Part shown: positions 1 to 11,340 of the stretch, in pieces
Numbering within the stretch: the stretch's first letter is position 1
Layout of the letters: each line of letters begins with the position of its first letter
Origin: Episyrphus balteatus
Taxonomy: Eukaryota > Arthropoda > Insecta > Diptera > Syrphidae
DNA: 64,000 nucleotides
NCBI RefSeq assembly: GCF_945859705.1
Contig: NC_079135.1
Span: 109,022,288-109,086,287 of the forward strand
Direction: 5' to 3'
Notes under the pieces: model-generated
Databases searched by the model: none
Told to the model about the DNA's origin: nothing
What the model saw: only the letters and a program-made list of their open reading frames with translations
Position numbers and translations under genes: made by a program

Positions 1-306
1 CTTTTACATTGGCATTTGTATTGTACATAGTTTTATTTCGTGTCCATGAATAGGTTTGAACAAGAACAACAACTATCGACTATCCAAATAACGTGTACAC
101 ACAGCAGCACGATTCGTATCTTGGTATGAAATGGACTTGATGTATTTTGTGAATTTTGTTTATATGTGCCATCTATGTAATCATCTGTCATTTTCATATG
201 TTTTGTTTTCTTTTTCAGTTTCAGCAGTATTTTTTGATAAAGTGATTGCAGATTGCACGTGCGTTTATTTTTTTATTTCAATTTTGTTTGTTTTTATTTT
301 AACAAA
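1..306. other. Upstream region of FLYWCH gene 1
   Basis: No gene or repeat is recognised here. The last 100 bases are T-rich and lead into an AACAAAATG start context, so part of this is probably 5' UTR and promoter of the gene at 307. No clear TATA box or initiator could be chosen. Confidence 0.3.
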
Positions 307-798
307 ATGACAGAATTTGTTAAATCACAGCGCGGTGAAGCAAAACTGCTTCATGAAGGCTATATTTATTCGCGGCATTTAACAGATCGAATTAAAACAA
401 CTTGGCGCTGTGAAAAGTATAAATTAGCAAAATGTCGTGCTAAAGCCATATCGATTAATGCAGATGAAATTGAAGTTGTTGTTCTTGTTGACCATAATCA
501 TGATCCATCGCCAACTCTATGTGAAAAGGCTAAATGGATGGAAGCACTGAAAAAAGAAGCACAAACATCGACAGAAGATGCAAAGAAAATTAGTTTACGA
601 GCATTGGAAGCTGCTCCAGAATCGATGTTGGTTCATGTCCCATTCTTGAGTTCAATTAAAAAAAATGTACTGAGACAACAGAAGCGTAAATATAAAAGTA
701 CAACGACGACGTATTCTCAAATTGAAGCTAAGAAAAAGAAAACCGAGGATGAGGATTGTATTAAAGTTGTAAACGAAAAGCTGGAAGTTTCAGAGTGA
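307..798 (+). CDS. Small FLYWCH-type zinc-finger protein, copy 1
   Basis: An intronless gene for 163 residues. The FLYWCH zinc finger fills residues 4-67: Leu14, Tyr19, Trp33, Cys35, Cys43, His63 and His65 fit the pattern W-x-C-x7-C-x19-H-x-H. The rest is charged and helical-looking, with a basic stretch (RQQKRKYK) that could be a nuclear signal and a Lys/Glu-rich end. FLYWCH fingers bind DNA or proteins and occur in insect mod(mdg4) isoforms and next to MULE transposase domains. I see no BTB or transposase domain here. The start at 307 is preferred over an in-frame ATG at 253 because it aligns with the paralogue's start (M-x-x-x-V-K-S-Q-R-G) and has a good AACAAAATG context; the upstream extension is hydrophobic and unlike the paralogue. 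Role is unknown; a chromatin or transcription function is inference only. Confidence 0.8.
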   Translation: MTEFVKSQRGEAKLLHEGYIYSRHLTDRIKTTWRCEKYKLAKCRAKAISINADEIEVVVLVDHNHDPSPTLCEKAKWMEALKKEAQTSTEDAKKISLRALEAAPESMLVHVPFLSSIKKNVLRQQKRKYKSTTTTYSQIEAKKKKTEDEDCIKVVNEKLEVSE

Positions 799-1182
799 AG
801 AAGCACAATACAATAATTGAGATTCATAAAAACATACTGGGACAAACTCTTATGCATTGGGGAGATTTCAATGACACCTGGAAGAACTATTGTGGTCCTG
901 GTGTTAATAGTCTGCACTGGTTAAATGTTCTCAAAAGGCATGGATTTAATTAAGCTAATTATAAGAAATAATTGTGATATGATTTAGTTTTTGCAAGTGA
1001 ATAATAATAAACAGTTCATTTTTAGATGTACATATGTTATCTTTTCATTTTTTGTTCAGCCTTCCTCAGGTTTTATAGGTTGGACTGGAATCGTATTTTC
1101 TTTTTTAATAGGTACATATGTAGTTTAGTTGGAAGACGGTGTCATTATCATTATTTCTTCTAATTCATTTAAACAGTAATAC
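799..1182. other. Downstream region of FLYWCH gene 1
   Basis: AT-rich sequence with an ATAATAAAC motif near 1,003-1,012 that could serve as a polyadenylation signal. No gene is recognised. A short open stretch near 830-950 has no family resemblance that I can name. Confidence 0.3.
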
Positions 1183-2796
1183 AATTGAAGCGTTTGGATG
1201 GAGAAGGGGGTAAGTGACATTTGCAACATTTCGAGATTATTGGACTTAGTTTTTTATTGAAAACTTTTTTCGTATTCCAATCTTAATAAAATTGAATAAA
1301 CTTATAAAACAAGAAAAATAATAGCTTTTTAACAATGTTACTTTTATGTCAATACAGTAGCTTGGTAGCGCGAGTTTATTTTAATAAAATTATTGAACTA
1401 CCAACGAAACGACTCGTGAAACTTCATAAAAAAAAACAACAAATATGTATTTTACAACTGCTTTTTATTTTTTTTTCTATAAAATAAAAACATAGCAGGT
1501 TCAACCCCCAATGGGTACCCTTCTTTTTCAGTCAATTTTGCTCTGTGCCTCTATTGTTGATAAAATTATTATATATTATTGTATATTATTATTGTTGATA
1601 AAATTATTATATATTAATATTATTATATATTATACGAGAAGCATTTCGATTAGATACCTTTCTATAACATAGAAAGTTTCTTTTTAAATCGAGTTTGCAC
1701 TTCAGCTCTTTTTGAGGTAAGTACTGAAAATTTAAATTGATGACAATATTTTTTTTTATTAGTAAAACTAAACAAGTTTAGCATCTGAGTTATGTGTAAC
1801 AACACTACCTTTAATTTAATATATAAAAAGTGAAAATAACCCCCTCTGTTTGGAAGCTAGAGCTAATTTTCTGCGAAAAACAGTGAAAAAACAGAGATTT
1901 TTGATACTTTGAGCGAGTGTCGGCACCATTTAGACTTATCCAATCGAGCTGAAATTTTAGCTATCTAAAAATCTGCAAAGGCGGAACATTTTATGGGGTT
2001 CCCCCGAAAAAAATTCGACAAAAAATTGTTTCTATGGGAGTTGCGGTCACTCTAGTGTACATATCTAGATATGCACCACGGTATGTCAACTAGTGATGGG
2101 AACTATCGAATGATTTGAACTATTGATAGTTAGTAACTGAATGATTTGAACTATCGAATAGTTCATTCATTCATTCATTCATTCGAATAAAAACTATCGA
2201 ATAAAAACTATCAAATATTTAGTTATTTTTTACTCACAATTTTTTTTATGTCAATACAGTAGCTTGGTATATTAAAAAAAAAACCAAATTTTTCAGAAAA
2301 AGAGCAGTTAACCCTTGCACAAAAAGCTTATAAGTATTTTGAATTTTTAAGAATAAAAGGGGGTTTAGAGTAACAAAATTCATTCTGTTCGCATGGTTCC
2401 CATAAAGCTTTTTCATAAAACCAGTGGTGTTCCCTTGGTTCTTGGTATGAAGTATGAACATATCATTTGTTCCTTTAAATTTTTTATTTTCCCAACAAAA
2501 AGCTGCTTATCTTATTTTCTCGGACGAAAAATCTTTGTTTTTTTTTTTTGTTATTTCACCCAAAAAGGAGTTAAGTGCTGTTAGCCCATTCTTCCACTCA
2601 TATTATACGATTTTAAGTTGTTAGTAACCCTTTTATACCAAAAATGAAAGCGCTAAATAAGAAAATAAGAATCGCAGCGTGACGTAGATTAGACGGAAAT
2701 TTAAGTTTTCGCAAGGCATCTTTCATTTTTCAAAAAAAAAAAACCGAAAATGGAAAAAATGTCACTTACCCCCTTCTGCATCCAAATGCTTCAATT
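1183..2796. mobile_element. Inverted-repeat DNA element with 40-bp ends
   Basis: The left end (1183-1222, starting AATTGAAGCGTTTGG) and the right end (2757-2796) are reverse complements over 40 bases with two mismatches. No transposase is visible and no convincing target duplication was found, so the superfamily is open. Inside, a 25-base sequence (TATGTCAATACAGTAGCTTG and flanks) occurs twice, near 1,344 and 2,247. A patch at 2,091-2,220 starts TAGTGATGGGAAC and repeats the motif AACTATCGAAT, which looks like a hAT-type end. An (ATTC)n microsatellite lies at about 2,160-2,185. Confidence 0.65.
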
Positions 2797-3008
2797 ATAA
2801 AAATATAAATTATTTTGTAAACAAACTGTTTAATAAATTAATCTATCTAACCTAAATCTTAGGCCATGTGTGAATTGAATTAAGCTAAGGCCGTGTGTGA
2901 ATTGCGTTAAATAGTTATAGACTGAGAGCCGGCAGCATATTTTGGCAGTTTTGGTATAACCGAAATTCGAGTGTGTACATATCTAGATATGCACCACAGT
3001 ATGTCAAC
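2055..3008 (+). repeat. Pair of 36-bp direct repeats
   Basis: The sequence GTGTACATATCTAGATATGC followed by ACCAC(A/G)GTATGTCAAC occurs at 2055-2090, inside the inverted-repeat element, and at 2973-3008, just outside it. They differ at about one or two positions. They probably are two copies of one older repeat end rather than a target duplication. Confidence 0.5.
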
Positions 3009-3315
3009 GCAAAAGTCTGGCAGTGATCTTTTTCAGCTTTCCCTTGCTAGACGCATCCAAAGTGCGTTTTTGGCGTTTTGGTATAACCGACTAAATGATA
3101 CACCATATATTTTTTTAAACTTTTATCGTGTTTTTTTGGCAAAGCTATCCGCAGTAGGATTTCCCAAACATTGAACAAAAATGTATATACAAGCACTAAG
3201 AGAAAGTAAAACATAAACTTTTACACTTCGTCAAAATTCTTTCCGGCAGCTGCGTGCTGTTTTTGTAATGCATGTAAACGCCAACTGCGGATATGGATAG
3301 CAATACCAATTAGGT

Positions 3316-4036
3316 ACACTGGTCAACAAGGTTTTTGCCACAAGAACCAAAATATACTTTTCTATAGGTTTTTGAACTCAAATCTGAAGTCAGAAAATTT
3401 GTATTGCCCTCCATTTTTGAAATATTACCGTAAAAATGCCAAAAAAAAACGTCATTATGGTTGTTTTCGAGGTTATGTTCTTATGTTAAGTAATTTATTA
3501 TGAATAAATTTGTAATTGTGTCTATAAGAAATGGTTTTATTCTTCCAAAAAAATGTTTAAATGTTTCCGATATCTCTTTTACTGACCGAGATATTTAAAA
3601 TTTAAGTAGCGGTCTTTTACTTAGAAACAGCACTGGACAACCAAATTAAACTTTTATTTTGCCACAAGAAACAAAATATACTTTTCTTGCTGAACTTTAA
3701 TCCGCAATCAAAAAAATTCTAGTACCTAGCCTTCGTTCTTGAAATATTACCATTATAAAATGCAAAAAATAAGGTTTTTTTATAACGGTTTTATTTCAAG
3801 AACGAAGGCTACGAGAATTTTTCTGATTCCAGTTTCGAGATCATTTCAGCAACCCAAAAACCTTTAGAAAAGTATATTTTGGTTCTTGTGGCAAAAATTC
3901 TGTGACCAATCACTCAAAAGTTACTTTAGCTTCTCTTTGGCTTATTAACTGAAACTTAAGATGACGTTTTTTTAGCATTTTATAACGGTAATATTTCAAA
4001 AACGGAGGCCAATCAAATTCTGACTTCAGATCATTT
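3316..4036. mobile_element. ACACTGG-family inverted-repeat element, truncated
   Basis: The left end starts ACACTGGTCAACAAGGTTTT and continues with GCCACAAGAACC, as in the copies at 36,574 and 38,679. The right arm (about 3,970-4,036) is the reverse complement of the inner part of the left arm but stops before the terminal CCAGTGT, so this end is lost. A second, inner inverted pair lies at about 3,634-3,906. It is non-coding. Confidence 0.6.
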
Positions 4037-4384
4037 TTGAAGGAAGGCCTTGCTTTTGCTCACGAAATTTCCTCCATTACTCAATCTCAAATTGTGACTC
4101 ACCTGTTATTTGTTTTCTCAAGAAAAAAATTATGGATATCTATATCCAACATTTCTTTCCAACTGTACACACAAATTTCACTTAATTTGAACTTGTGGTT
4201 GTGGTTGCCGAGATATTTGAGATCGAAAAATGTATCCTTTTTGCTGAAAAACAGAATTAATATTTAAATTATTTGGTAGACATTATTTTTTCTTCACTTT
4301 CTTGTCTGCACTCAAAGAGTCAAGACGTGTTTTTGGTATATTTGTATTTTTTGCTACAATTTTTTATAAAACTTCAAAACAAAA

Positions 4385-4831
4385 ATGGCTACTTACGTTA
4401 AATCACAACGTGGTGGTTTAAAATTACATTTTGAAGGTTTTATTTATGTGAAGGTTAGAACTAATGGAAATAAAACAATGTGGAGATGCGAAAAATATTA
4501 CATCGAAAAATGTCGCGGAAGGGTAATGTCGATTGATGCTGCGAATGAAACTGAAGTTGTTATGACTGCCGAACATAATCATGGGCCTTCGCCAGTCGTA
4601 TGCGAACTTGCTAGAATGCAGCAGACATTAAAAGAGGAAGCAACGGCATCAACAGATTCCTCAAGAGCAGTTAGTAAAAGGGTTTTGGCGGCCGTTTCTG
4701 AATATTCTTTACCACGTGCTCCATCTTTGGAGTCAATGCAGAGGGTAGTATTGAGGGAAAGAAAGCGTCGACGTTTGACTTTGTCTGTATCAGACAATAA
4801 CGAATCCGCTATTGATATTGATAAGGAATAA
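4385..4831 (+). CDS. Small FLYWCH-type zinc-finger protein, copy 2
   Basis: An intronless gene for 148 residues, clearly a paralogue of the gene at 307. The FLYWCH finger is at residues 4-68 with Leu14, Phe19, Trp33, Cys35, Cys43, His64 and His66. Both proteins share the N-terminal VKSQRG block, the WRCEKY core, the HNH-x-PSP segment and the downstream arginine/lysine cluster (here RERKRRR, a likely nuclear signal). Start context is AACAAAAATG. Both copies keep all zinc ligands and an open frame despite strong divergence elsewhere, which argues for selection. Function unknown: a domesticated remnant of a MULE-type transposon protein or a mod(mdg4)-related factor are both possible. Confidence 0.8.
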   Translation: MATYVKSQRGGLKLHFEGFIYVKVRTNGNKTMWRCEKYYIEKCRGRVMSIDAANETEVVMTAEHNHGPSPVVCELARMQQTLKEEATASTDSSRAVSKRVLAAVSEYSLPRAPSLESMQRVVLRERKRRRLTLSVSDNNESAIDIDKE

Positions 4832-4857
4832 TGTAGTCTAGGGGACCTACCCTTAAA

Positions 4858-5021
4858 GTGAGAGGCACGGGGAACTCACTATAAAAAAGCACCCTAAGAG
4901 TGAGAGGCACGGGGAACTCACTTAAAAAAAGCACCCCACCTCCCCATGGGGTAAGCCTTGGCGCGGCGGGGAGGCTTACGGCGACAACTTACAGTAAAAC
5001 CTATATGGAGAAGGTTGTCGC
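4858..5021 (+). other. GC-rich structured segment with tandem hairpins
   Basis: Just after the second FLYWCH stop there is an island much richer in GC than its surroundings. A 23-base sequence starting GTGAGAGGCACGGGGAACTC occurs twice at a 42-base spacing (4858-4880, 4900-4922), each able to pair GTGAG with CTCAC and each followed by an A-run and GCACCC. Next comes an 8-bp stem (GTAAGCCT at 4951-4958 with AGGCTTAC at 4972-4979) and a further pairing of GCGACAAC (4981-4988) with GTTGTCGC (5014-5021). It could be a structured 3' UTR, or the 3' end of a non-LTR retrotransposon of the R1/LOA type; neither is proven. Confidence 0.5.
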
Positions 5022-5592
5022 TACAAATATACCCTCTATTCTCTATTTCATTTCAAAACTTTTTAAAAATCAATCCAAAATCTAAGCTAATCTCTTGTTG
5101 ATTTCAAAACACAAATCTTGATAAATAATCTTTTCAACATCGGTTTTAAAATCTGTTGTTATCTCTAAATTAACAAACCATTTCTAAAACTTTTAAGTAT
5201 ATTTGATGCAAAAGAACAAAAATCACTAACTTACTTGAGCCCGCATAAAGAAAACTTTCTCCTTCCATAATAGGAAGTATAGTTACCTACTTGTCTACAC
5301 TTTTATATACCGTATCAACCTTTACCATATTCTATACCCGTATCCAATGCAAATTACTATCTGCAGCCCAATTAGTATAATTTAGCACTAGTGCTTAAAA
5401 AAATAAATTTCCCCAAAAACACATCCACTAATTATGTGTAGATATGTACGACTATATGCAACTCTGCCTTGAAGAATAGTACAAAAATACAGTTAACTCA
5501 CAAGGACACGTAACGAAGAGGTAAGCACCGCATTTGTATTCCTCTATTCCCGTAAATCTTTCTAAATTTCACCACAAAAATTTAAATTTGTA
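5022..5592. other. Intergenic, nothing recognised
   Basis: AT-rich sequence without an open frame, hairpin or repeat that I could support. Confidence 0.3.
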
Positions 5593-5594
5593 TA

Positions 5595-6930
5595 CAGGGT
5601 GTTTTAAATAGAAACCATTTTTTTTTTTTTTTTTAATTTGAATACTGAACAAATTTTAATTGACTGTGGCTGAAAGATTTTGAATCAGAAATTTAAGTTT
5701 TCTTTCGATTTTGACAAATTTTGAAGTTTTTATTGAAAGACCTAGATCCTAGATCATAGTATTTATGTGTGAAACAATAACAAAACAAAATCCTGCCTCT
5801 GTTGTAAAGCTAAAAAAAACAATGATCTTATCCGGATCACGAGGAAAATAAAACACAGCTTATATCTCTCTCCAAATACCTAAGTATTTGAGTACAGGAA
5901 AGATAGACTTTTTCTTGGAATGGAATATTGCAAGGTTGATTTTTTCAAATCTGAAAGAAGGGTATTAAGTTCTGGTTTTCGGAACACCACCCCCCTAATG
6001 AAATCCACCATTTTGAAAACGAGTACCTATTGGTCAAATGTTTTACCGAAGAAAACACAGTAAAACTTGGGTTTAGAATAAAGACATTTTTCCAATTACC
6101 AATTTCTAAAATGATTTTTATTTACAATATCTTACGATAAACTAAGTGATACTTAATTATGATTTATGATGAAACCTTAAAGAACTTAATCGCATAAAGT
6201 GCATTTAAGAGCTGAAACAATATTCCTGAAAGAGCTTGTAAAAACAGGATCACTAACAGTAAAATCAGCTAAAAATTATTTGTAAATGAAGATTTTATTT
6301 TTGACAGGGTGCGTGAAATCCTGTCAGAGGTGCTCCCAAGTGCTTAAACTGGTACTACACGTTGGCAATAATTACGAGAAGCCAAGCGAAACATTCATAA
6401 AGTTGGGCCGAAAATTCACTTGGAGATCAGTTTGAGGTTTCAAATGGTATTATATGGTAGATATCGTTAAAAGGTCAGAGAACTGCAAAAGCGGTGATTT
6501 ACGAACCATAAGTTTTTACGATATGAATATGTTTTCGAAACATATGGTTTCTTAGTTTTTCGTCGTTTTTTTGCCAAGCATACTTAGTATTTGGGATTGG
6601 GATATATCTTGCGTGATAAGTGATGATGAATGCTAAATAAATATGCAAAAATTATTAGAATAACTTTTCTGGGTCATCTCAGGAGTTTAGGTCCAATGCC
6701 CCAAAACGATATTAAAACATCATTTTTTAATTTCGAACTCAAAGAAAAATTCAATTTTTTTTTTGATTTTACGTTCTGAGCACTTATAACCGTATGAAGG
6801 AGAAAAGAAGATATTTAATCTCATAACTTTATGGGTGAAAAAATCGTTTCGTAATCTTATCATATTTTTAAATACCTAAAGTTTGTGTTTGAAAAAGTTA
6901 AAATGCTCTTGTTTAGTTAAGAACACCCTG
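5595..6930. mobile_element. 1.3 kb TA-flanked element (Tc1/mariner-like)
   Basis: Starts TA|CAGGGTGTT and ends AACACCCTG|TA, so both ends and a TA target duplication are visible. Its 1,336-bp length is what a full mariner would have. However, I could not find a transposase motif in any frame; it is either heavily decayed or a non-autonomous relative. Confidence 0.5.
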
Positions 6931-6932
6931 TA

Positions 6933-8643
6933 AAAAAAACCCAAAGAAGTTGTTTGCAAATGACTCTCTCAGTACTTTTGGTGGTTTTCTAGTGCATGCA
7001 ACAATAATAAATTAAAGGTACTAGAAAAGTTTCCCTTTAACTCTTTTCCTCTTTTTCGTCTCATCTTAAATCTACAATTACAGAAACAAAAACACCAACA
7101 CAAAGTCCCTGATGGTGAATTATTATGATTTCTCTAAACGCAAAGGGTAAATGCAACTATTTAAATTAGTGTAATTCATTTTTTTTTTCGCTTTCATATT
7201 ATTTATTCAAACCATAATTCAATTAAAAACAAAACCGAAAACTAAAAATAATCTCCTGCCAAATCAGAAGAAAAAAAAGGGATCAAAGTGCATCTCTTTT
7301 CTAGCATATATCCATAAATCCTTATGATGAATCGATGTGGATGCTAAGATTGAAAAAAACTATTTTTCACTCACAAGAAGATTTCTCCAAAGAACTCTAT
7401 TCCATACACGAACTGTCGAACTTGTCTGGATCTTTGATTTTGATTTATTAATCTCGATGTATGGGAGCGATTGCACAAAAATTCAGAAGGATAACCAACA
7501 AAAATAAAAGGATTGGCTAGAAGGACCACACCTGATAGATCCTTATTCATTTTTTTTTTTTCTTTTTCATTCGTAGAATGAAGAGAGTGTAGTTGTATTT
7601 TTTTCCCAATTTCACCTGAAAAGTCCTTTGACATGATGACCATTTGGTCAAACAGAAAAAAAAGGAAATAAACCCTAACTCAAACAGAGAACATGAAAAA
7701 TCCTTAATGGATAAAAACGAGAAATAGAACAAACAGGATATGAGTTTGATAAAATCCAATTTTCCAACAAATTGATGAGAGATGAAGTGTAAACTGATAA
7801 ATCGTTTTAATTTAAAAAAAAAGAAAATGAATTAAAATTCAACGTCCATCGTCCTCGTGGCAGGATATAGTCTTTATCCTACTAACTGAATGCCTCCCCA
7901 TCATCATTGTTAAAACCATCCTGATGGCCTTAATAGTAACTTTAGCTATAGTTGCATTGTCCATGGATAAAACGTCATAGTTACAAAGTAAAAATGATGA
8001 ACTCTATCTCTATACAAGGACTTGGACATCAGGACACGAAGGAAGTACAAAAAAAAAAAATTATATTCCTTATTTTAATTTCTTCTTCGTCTGGATATCG
8101 GAACAAATGAAATTCAAAAGGAAAATTCCAATTTGTTATCAAAACCAAGTATCAGCGAGCGCAGAGTCTTTAAATTGAAAGTCTTTGATGTGAAAAAATA
8201 AGAGAGAAGGAAAGGAGGGAAGATAAGTTGATTTGCGTATTTAATGTAAATTGGTTTAAATTAATGTTTGGTTTAATGTTTTTATTTAATTTGCATGACA
8301 AAGGCGCGAATCGTGCAATGAGAGACTAAACGAACGGAAATGGAGAAGATTCAAATTAAATTTTTGTTAATTTGGTAGTTTAGTCTTTGTGTAATACATA
8401 TAATATCGATTTAGAGGAAATGTGTTGTAATATTTTGTTTCTTTAAATGATTACAATTATTTGTAACAAAAATCCACTTGTTTGTTTTTGTTTTTGAGCA
8501 TCCAAGGGATTAATCTATCTCTACCCCTAATATAGTGCGAACACACAGTAATACGATCAACATTAGTTTTGAAATTTGTAACGGGGTGGAAAAATAAAGG
8601 CAGGTAACTCGTTTTACATTAGTGTAGTGCAGCTGAGGAAATG
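6933..8643. other. Intergenic, nothing recognised
   Basis: AT-rich, with short A and T runs. No conserved coding frame, RNA gene or paired inverted repeat could be supported. Confidence 0.3.
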
Positions 8644-8851
8644 TTCTCTGTATTTGACAGAATGTCTCGATGGGTAACTGATGAGCAATCCTTGAAGAGC
8701 GAGTATTACGTTTGAATTGTTTGAGAGGAGGATGAGGAATACAATTATAGTTATTTGATCAGAACATTGCTTATAAAATAACGATGGAACAACGTGACAC
8801 CTGAGACATGAGACGCTACCGTCACCGTCATTGCTCCGTGCTCCAGAGACG

Positions 8852-8882
8852 TGCTCCTACAATCAATGAGATTGTAGGAGCA
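8852..8882. repeat. 13-bp perfect hairpin, one per 2,710-bp unit
   Basis: TGCTCCTACAATC at 8852-8864 pairs perfectly with GATTGTAGGAGCA at 8870-8882 around a 5-base loop. Identical hairpins occur at 11562-11592 and 14272-14302 in the next two units. It may be the end structure of an old rolling-circle element or a small palindrome; no neighbouring CTAG end was seen. Confidence 0.6.
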
Positions 8883-9082
8883 ACTGCCCAGATGTGCGAA
8901 TTATACTCTATAGCTTTGGTGGAATAAATACTTTATAAATTTCGGGGAACAACGATGTATAAAATATATATGCTTTTCAAAAAAATGTAAAAATTTTCCA
9001 TGTGGTGCAATGGTACCATTTCAAAAGTGTTCTTTCTCACTAAAAAAAACACCCTTTAAGCGAAATATTTTGATGAGCATAT

Positions 9083-10791
9083 ATGCCAAAAAAGTGGGTC
9101 CCGGAAGTCCGTCTGTCTGTCTGTCTGTCAGTCTGTCTGTCTGTAAACGAAGCTACAGCCTAAACTGATGGACCGATTGATGTCAAACTTGGTATGTAGC
9201 GTTATTTGGCGACTCTCCAGAGGGGTTTTTGGAATTAATTTTTTTGGAACAAAAATAACGGTAGGAACTTGTCATATACCGATTTTAGTAAAATTGAAAT
9301 ATCTCGAAAACGGCTCCAACGATTTTGTTTAAAAAATTCAAATGTTAGTTTTAAGCTAAAGTCTATCTTCTAATGAAAATTTTTTTTTTGAAAATCATTA
9401 TTAACGGTACCTGCCATAGAACCGTTTTTTTTTTTTTCAAATCCGATAATAGAGCGGGCGGCCACTGCAGAAACGCTCAACTCATCGAGCTAAAGAAAAT
9501 TTCAAATGGGAAGTGAAAGAGGGCTATTAGTAGTTACGAAAACCACAGGTCTTCCCGTTCGCATCCTGGCACGATTGGCGTGGTAAAGTGCATTGTGCAT
9601 CTCATAGACTTAAAAGACAATCATGCCTATTACAGAAGACGCAGTGACTCAGTCCCCGGAAACCTACTCGATCCGCAACCGAATCAAATTTCAATCTGTG
9701 AACTCCCCGGGATGAACTGTATTATCGATCCACGAAAACAAACTAAACTGCTTACCGACATATGTCATTGGTGACACTTACATAGCCAAATGTCATTCTA
9801 TCACTTCCGCACCGGCGGCTTCAGTAATGAGAAATCTTGTGAAAGTGACTCTCACTCCCGCCGCAGTGCATCTGCGTCTTCGGTAATAGGCATGAATATT
9901 GGTGTCAAATTAAAGGTGATATTGTCAGCTATCAAAATTCAGAGGTCTTCCGGGCGAAAGTCTGGCAGTTTGGCATGCAGCCCGTTTTAAGGTTAGAAGC
10001 GATGAAAGTGAGTTTTTTCATAAAGTCTTGTTTTTTGGTATTTTGGTGGATGAGTTAAGGAGTTTTTTCACTATAAAATAAAAATATGAGTTATTAGCAT
10101 TTAAATATAAAACGATGTTTTGGAAATTGCTTGATAGTTTATTAACAATGACCCAAAGTATATGCAAAACTACGAATAATTCACGAAAAAGTCTCAAATA
10201 ATACGCTGCGCCCCTTACAACTTACCGAATTAAAAGTCGAATTTAATTTCAAATTAAAGCTAATAATGTCTTTTTTTAAAACCAGAGGTCTGCAGTGGCC
10301 GCCCGGACTATTATATCCGAAAGTGCTTATACGATTTCAACTAAATTTTTTGTGAAGAAGAATTTATATAATTTAAATATAAACCAAAAATTAAATTTTC
10401 CAAAAAAATAATTTTTGAATTTTTAAAAAAATTTTGAAAATTTTTTTTTGAAAAATCAAAATTTCGCATTTAGTTGTTGATTAGTGATTTCTACAAAATG
10501 GCATACCAAATTTATTTTAAAACTATTTTTACAAAAAATTATTTATAAAAAATTAGTTTTTTAAAAAACGGCTCTAACGATTTTGAAAATTTTTTGTTCA
10601 AAAATGCATCTTAATATATCAATCAAAACTGCATACTTGTTTTGGAGGGCAATTTGATTTAAGATTTTATTTTATTTTTTTAAAAAACGAATTTTATTTT
10701 TTTTTCCAAATTTCTTTATAAAAAGTCTTAAAAATTTAAGCAACTTTAACTCTAAGAGTAAGTTCGTGCGACCCAGTCGTGCATTTTATTT
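9083..10791 (+). mobile_element. GTCY-microsatellite element (unit 1 copy)
   Basis: Member of a dispersed family in this window. Shared landmarks in order: ATGCCAAAAAAGTGGG, a short (GTCT/GTCA)n run, GAAGCTACAGCCTAAAC, GTCAAACTTGGTATGTAGC, TTAACGGTACCTGCCATAGA, ACGGCTCTAACGATTTTG, and a 3' end AAGTTCGTGCGACCCAGTCG followed by TGCATTTTATT. A GTCY run inside a short non-coding element recalls the mini-me/DINE-1 (Helentron) group of flies. The 5' end is missing and an 0.87 kb element is inserted at 9446-10314. Copies in units 2 and 3 are at +2710 and +5420. Confidence 0.65.
9446..10314. mobile_element. Inverted-repeat element nested in the GTCY element
   Basis: The ends pair over 26 bases with two mismatches; the perfect core is CGGGCGGCCACTGCAGA (9455-9471) against its reverse complement (10289-10305). 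Flanking bases on both sides read ATCCG, but the uninterrupted family copy at about 61,060 has a similar sequence there, so the duplication is uncertain. Two short frames (9580-9774 and 9790-9990) are open but resemble nothing I know. Copies recur in units 2 and 3. Confidence 0.65.
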
Positions 10792-11173
10792 TCTATGGTA
10801 TAGTAAACGTGCATACAAAATTACATCAGCCTAGCACTTATTTTCAAGGAGTACTTGGTAATAATAAATGAATATTTATAAAGAGTGCAATTACTTTTTA
10901 CATGACGGTCCAGGCATATTGCTATTGGTTTAATTCGATCGGGAGTTAAAAATTACCTCGAAATCATGTATTGTATTAATAAAAAGGTTTCATTAGCTAT
11001 AATGTGATTTGCAACAATGCGGGTGCAACACAGAAAAGCTCTTGTATCTACCCTCCTGGGTGGAATACAAGGAGGCCCAATATCTCAAAATAACTCTTAT
11101 ATTGAGTACTACCAATGATATAAATTTTATGCTTTTATCACAAAGTGCACGATTTTGTTGCTAAGCCGCCTCA

Positions 11174-11340
11174 CTAAAGAAAATAATTTATAATAATGAG
11201 AAAGAGAGTCGGAGACAGAACGGAGCCCTGAGGCATACCAGCATTTATTTTGTGGGCTTCAGTCTTCAGATATGAATACATCCAATATGAATTTTACTGA
11301 ACGGTGCGAAAGGTAGTTTTTAATTCAGCAAAGAAGAGAC
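11174..11340 (-). pseudogene. Jockey-like LINE reverse transcriptase fragment, unit 1
   Basis: On the minus strand the frame reads AGMPQGSVLSPTLF, the conserved reverse transcriptase motif preceding the catalytic aspartates in Jockey-clade LINEs. It is preceded by a recognisable but frameshifted stretch (TTFRTV then a stop). The frame ends in TAG soon after the motif, so this is a dead fragment with no catalytic DD box. Confidence 0.75.

Noticed and set aside
253..306. Upstream in-frame ATG for FLYWCH copy 1
   Set aside because: Adds 18 hydrophobic residues absent in the paralogue; the ATG at 307 aligns with the paralogue's start.
2971..3008. 36-base repeat as a target duplication of the element at 1183-2796
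   Set aside because: The first copy lies inside the element and the second well outside, so they cannot be its flanks.
9580..9990. Two frames (64 and 66 codons) conserved in all three 2,710-bp units
   Set aside because: They are identical only because the units are identical. They lie inside a transposable element and show no motif.
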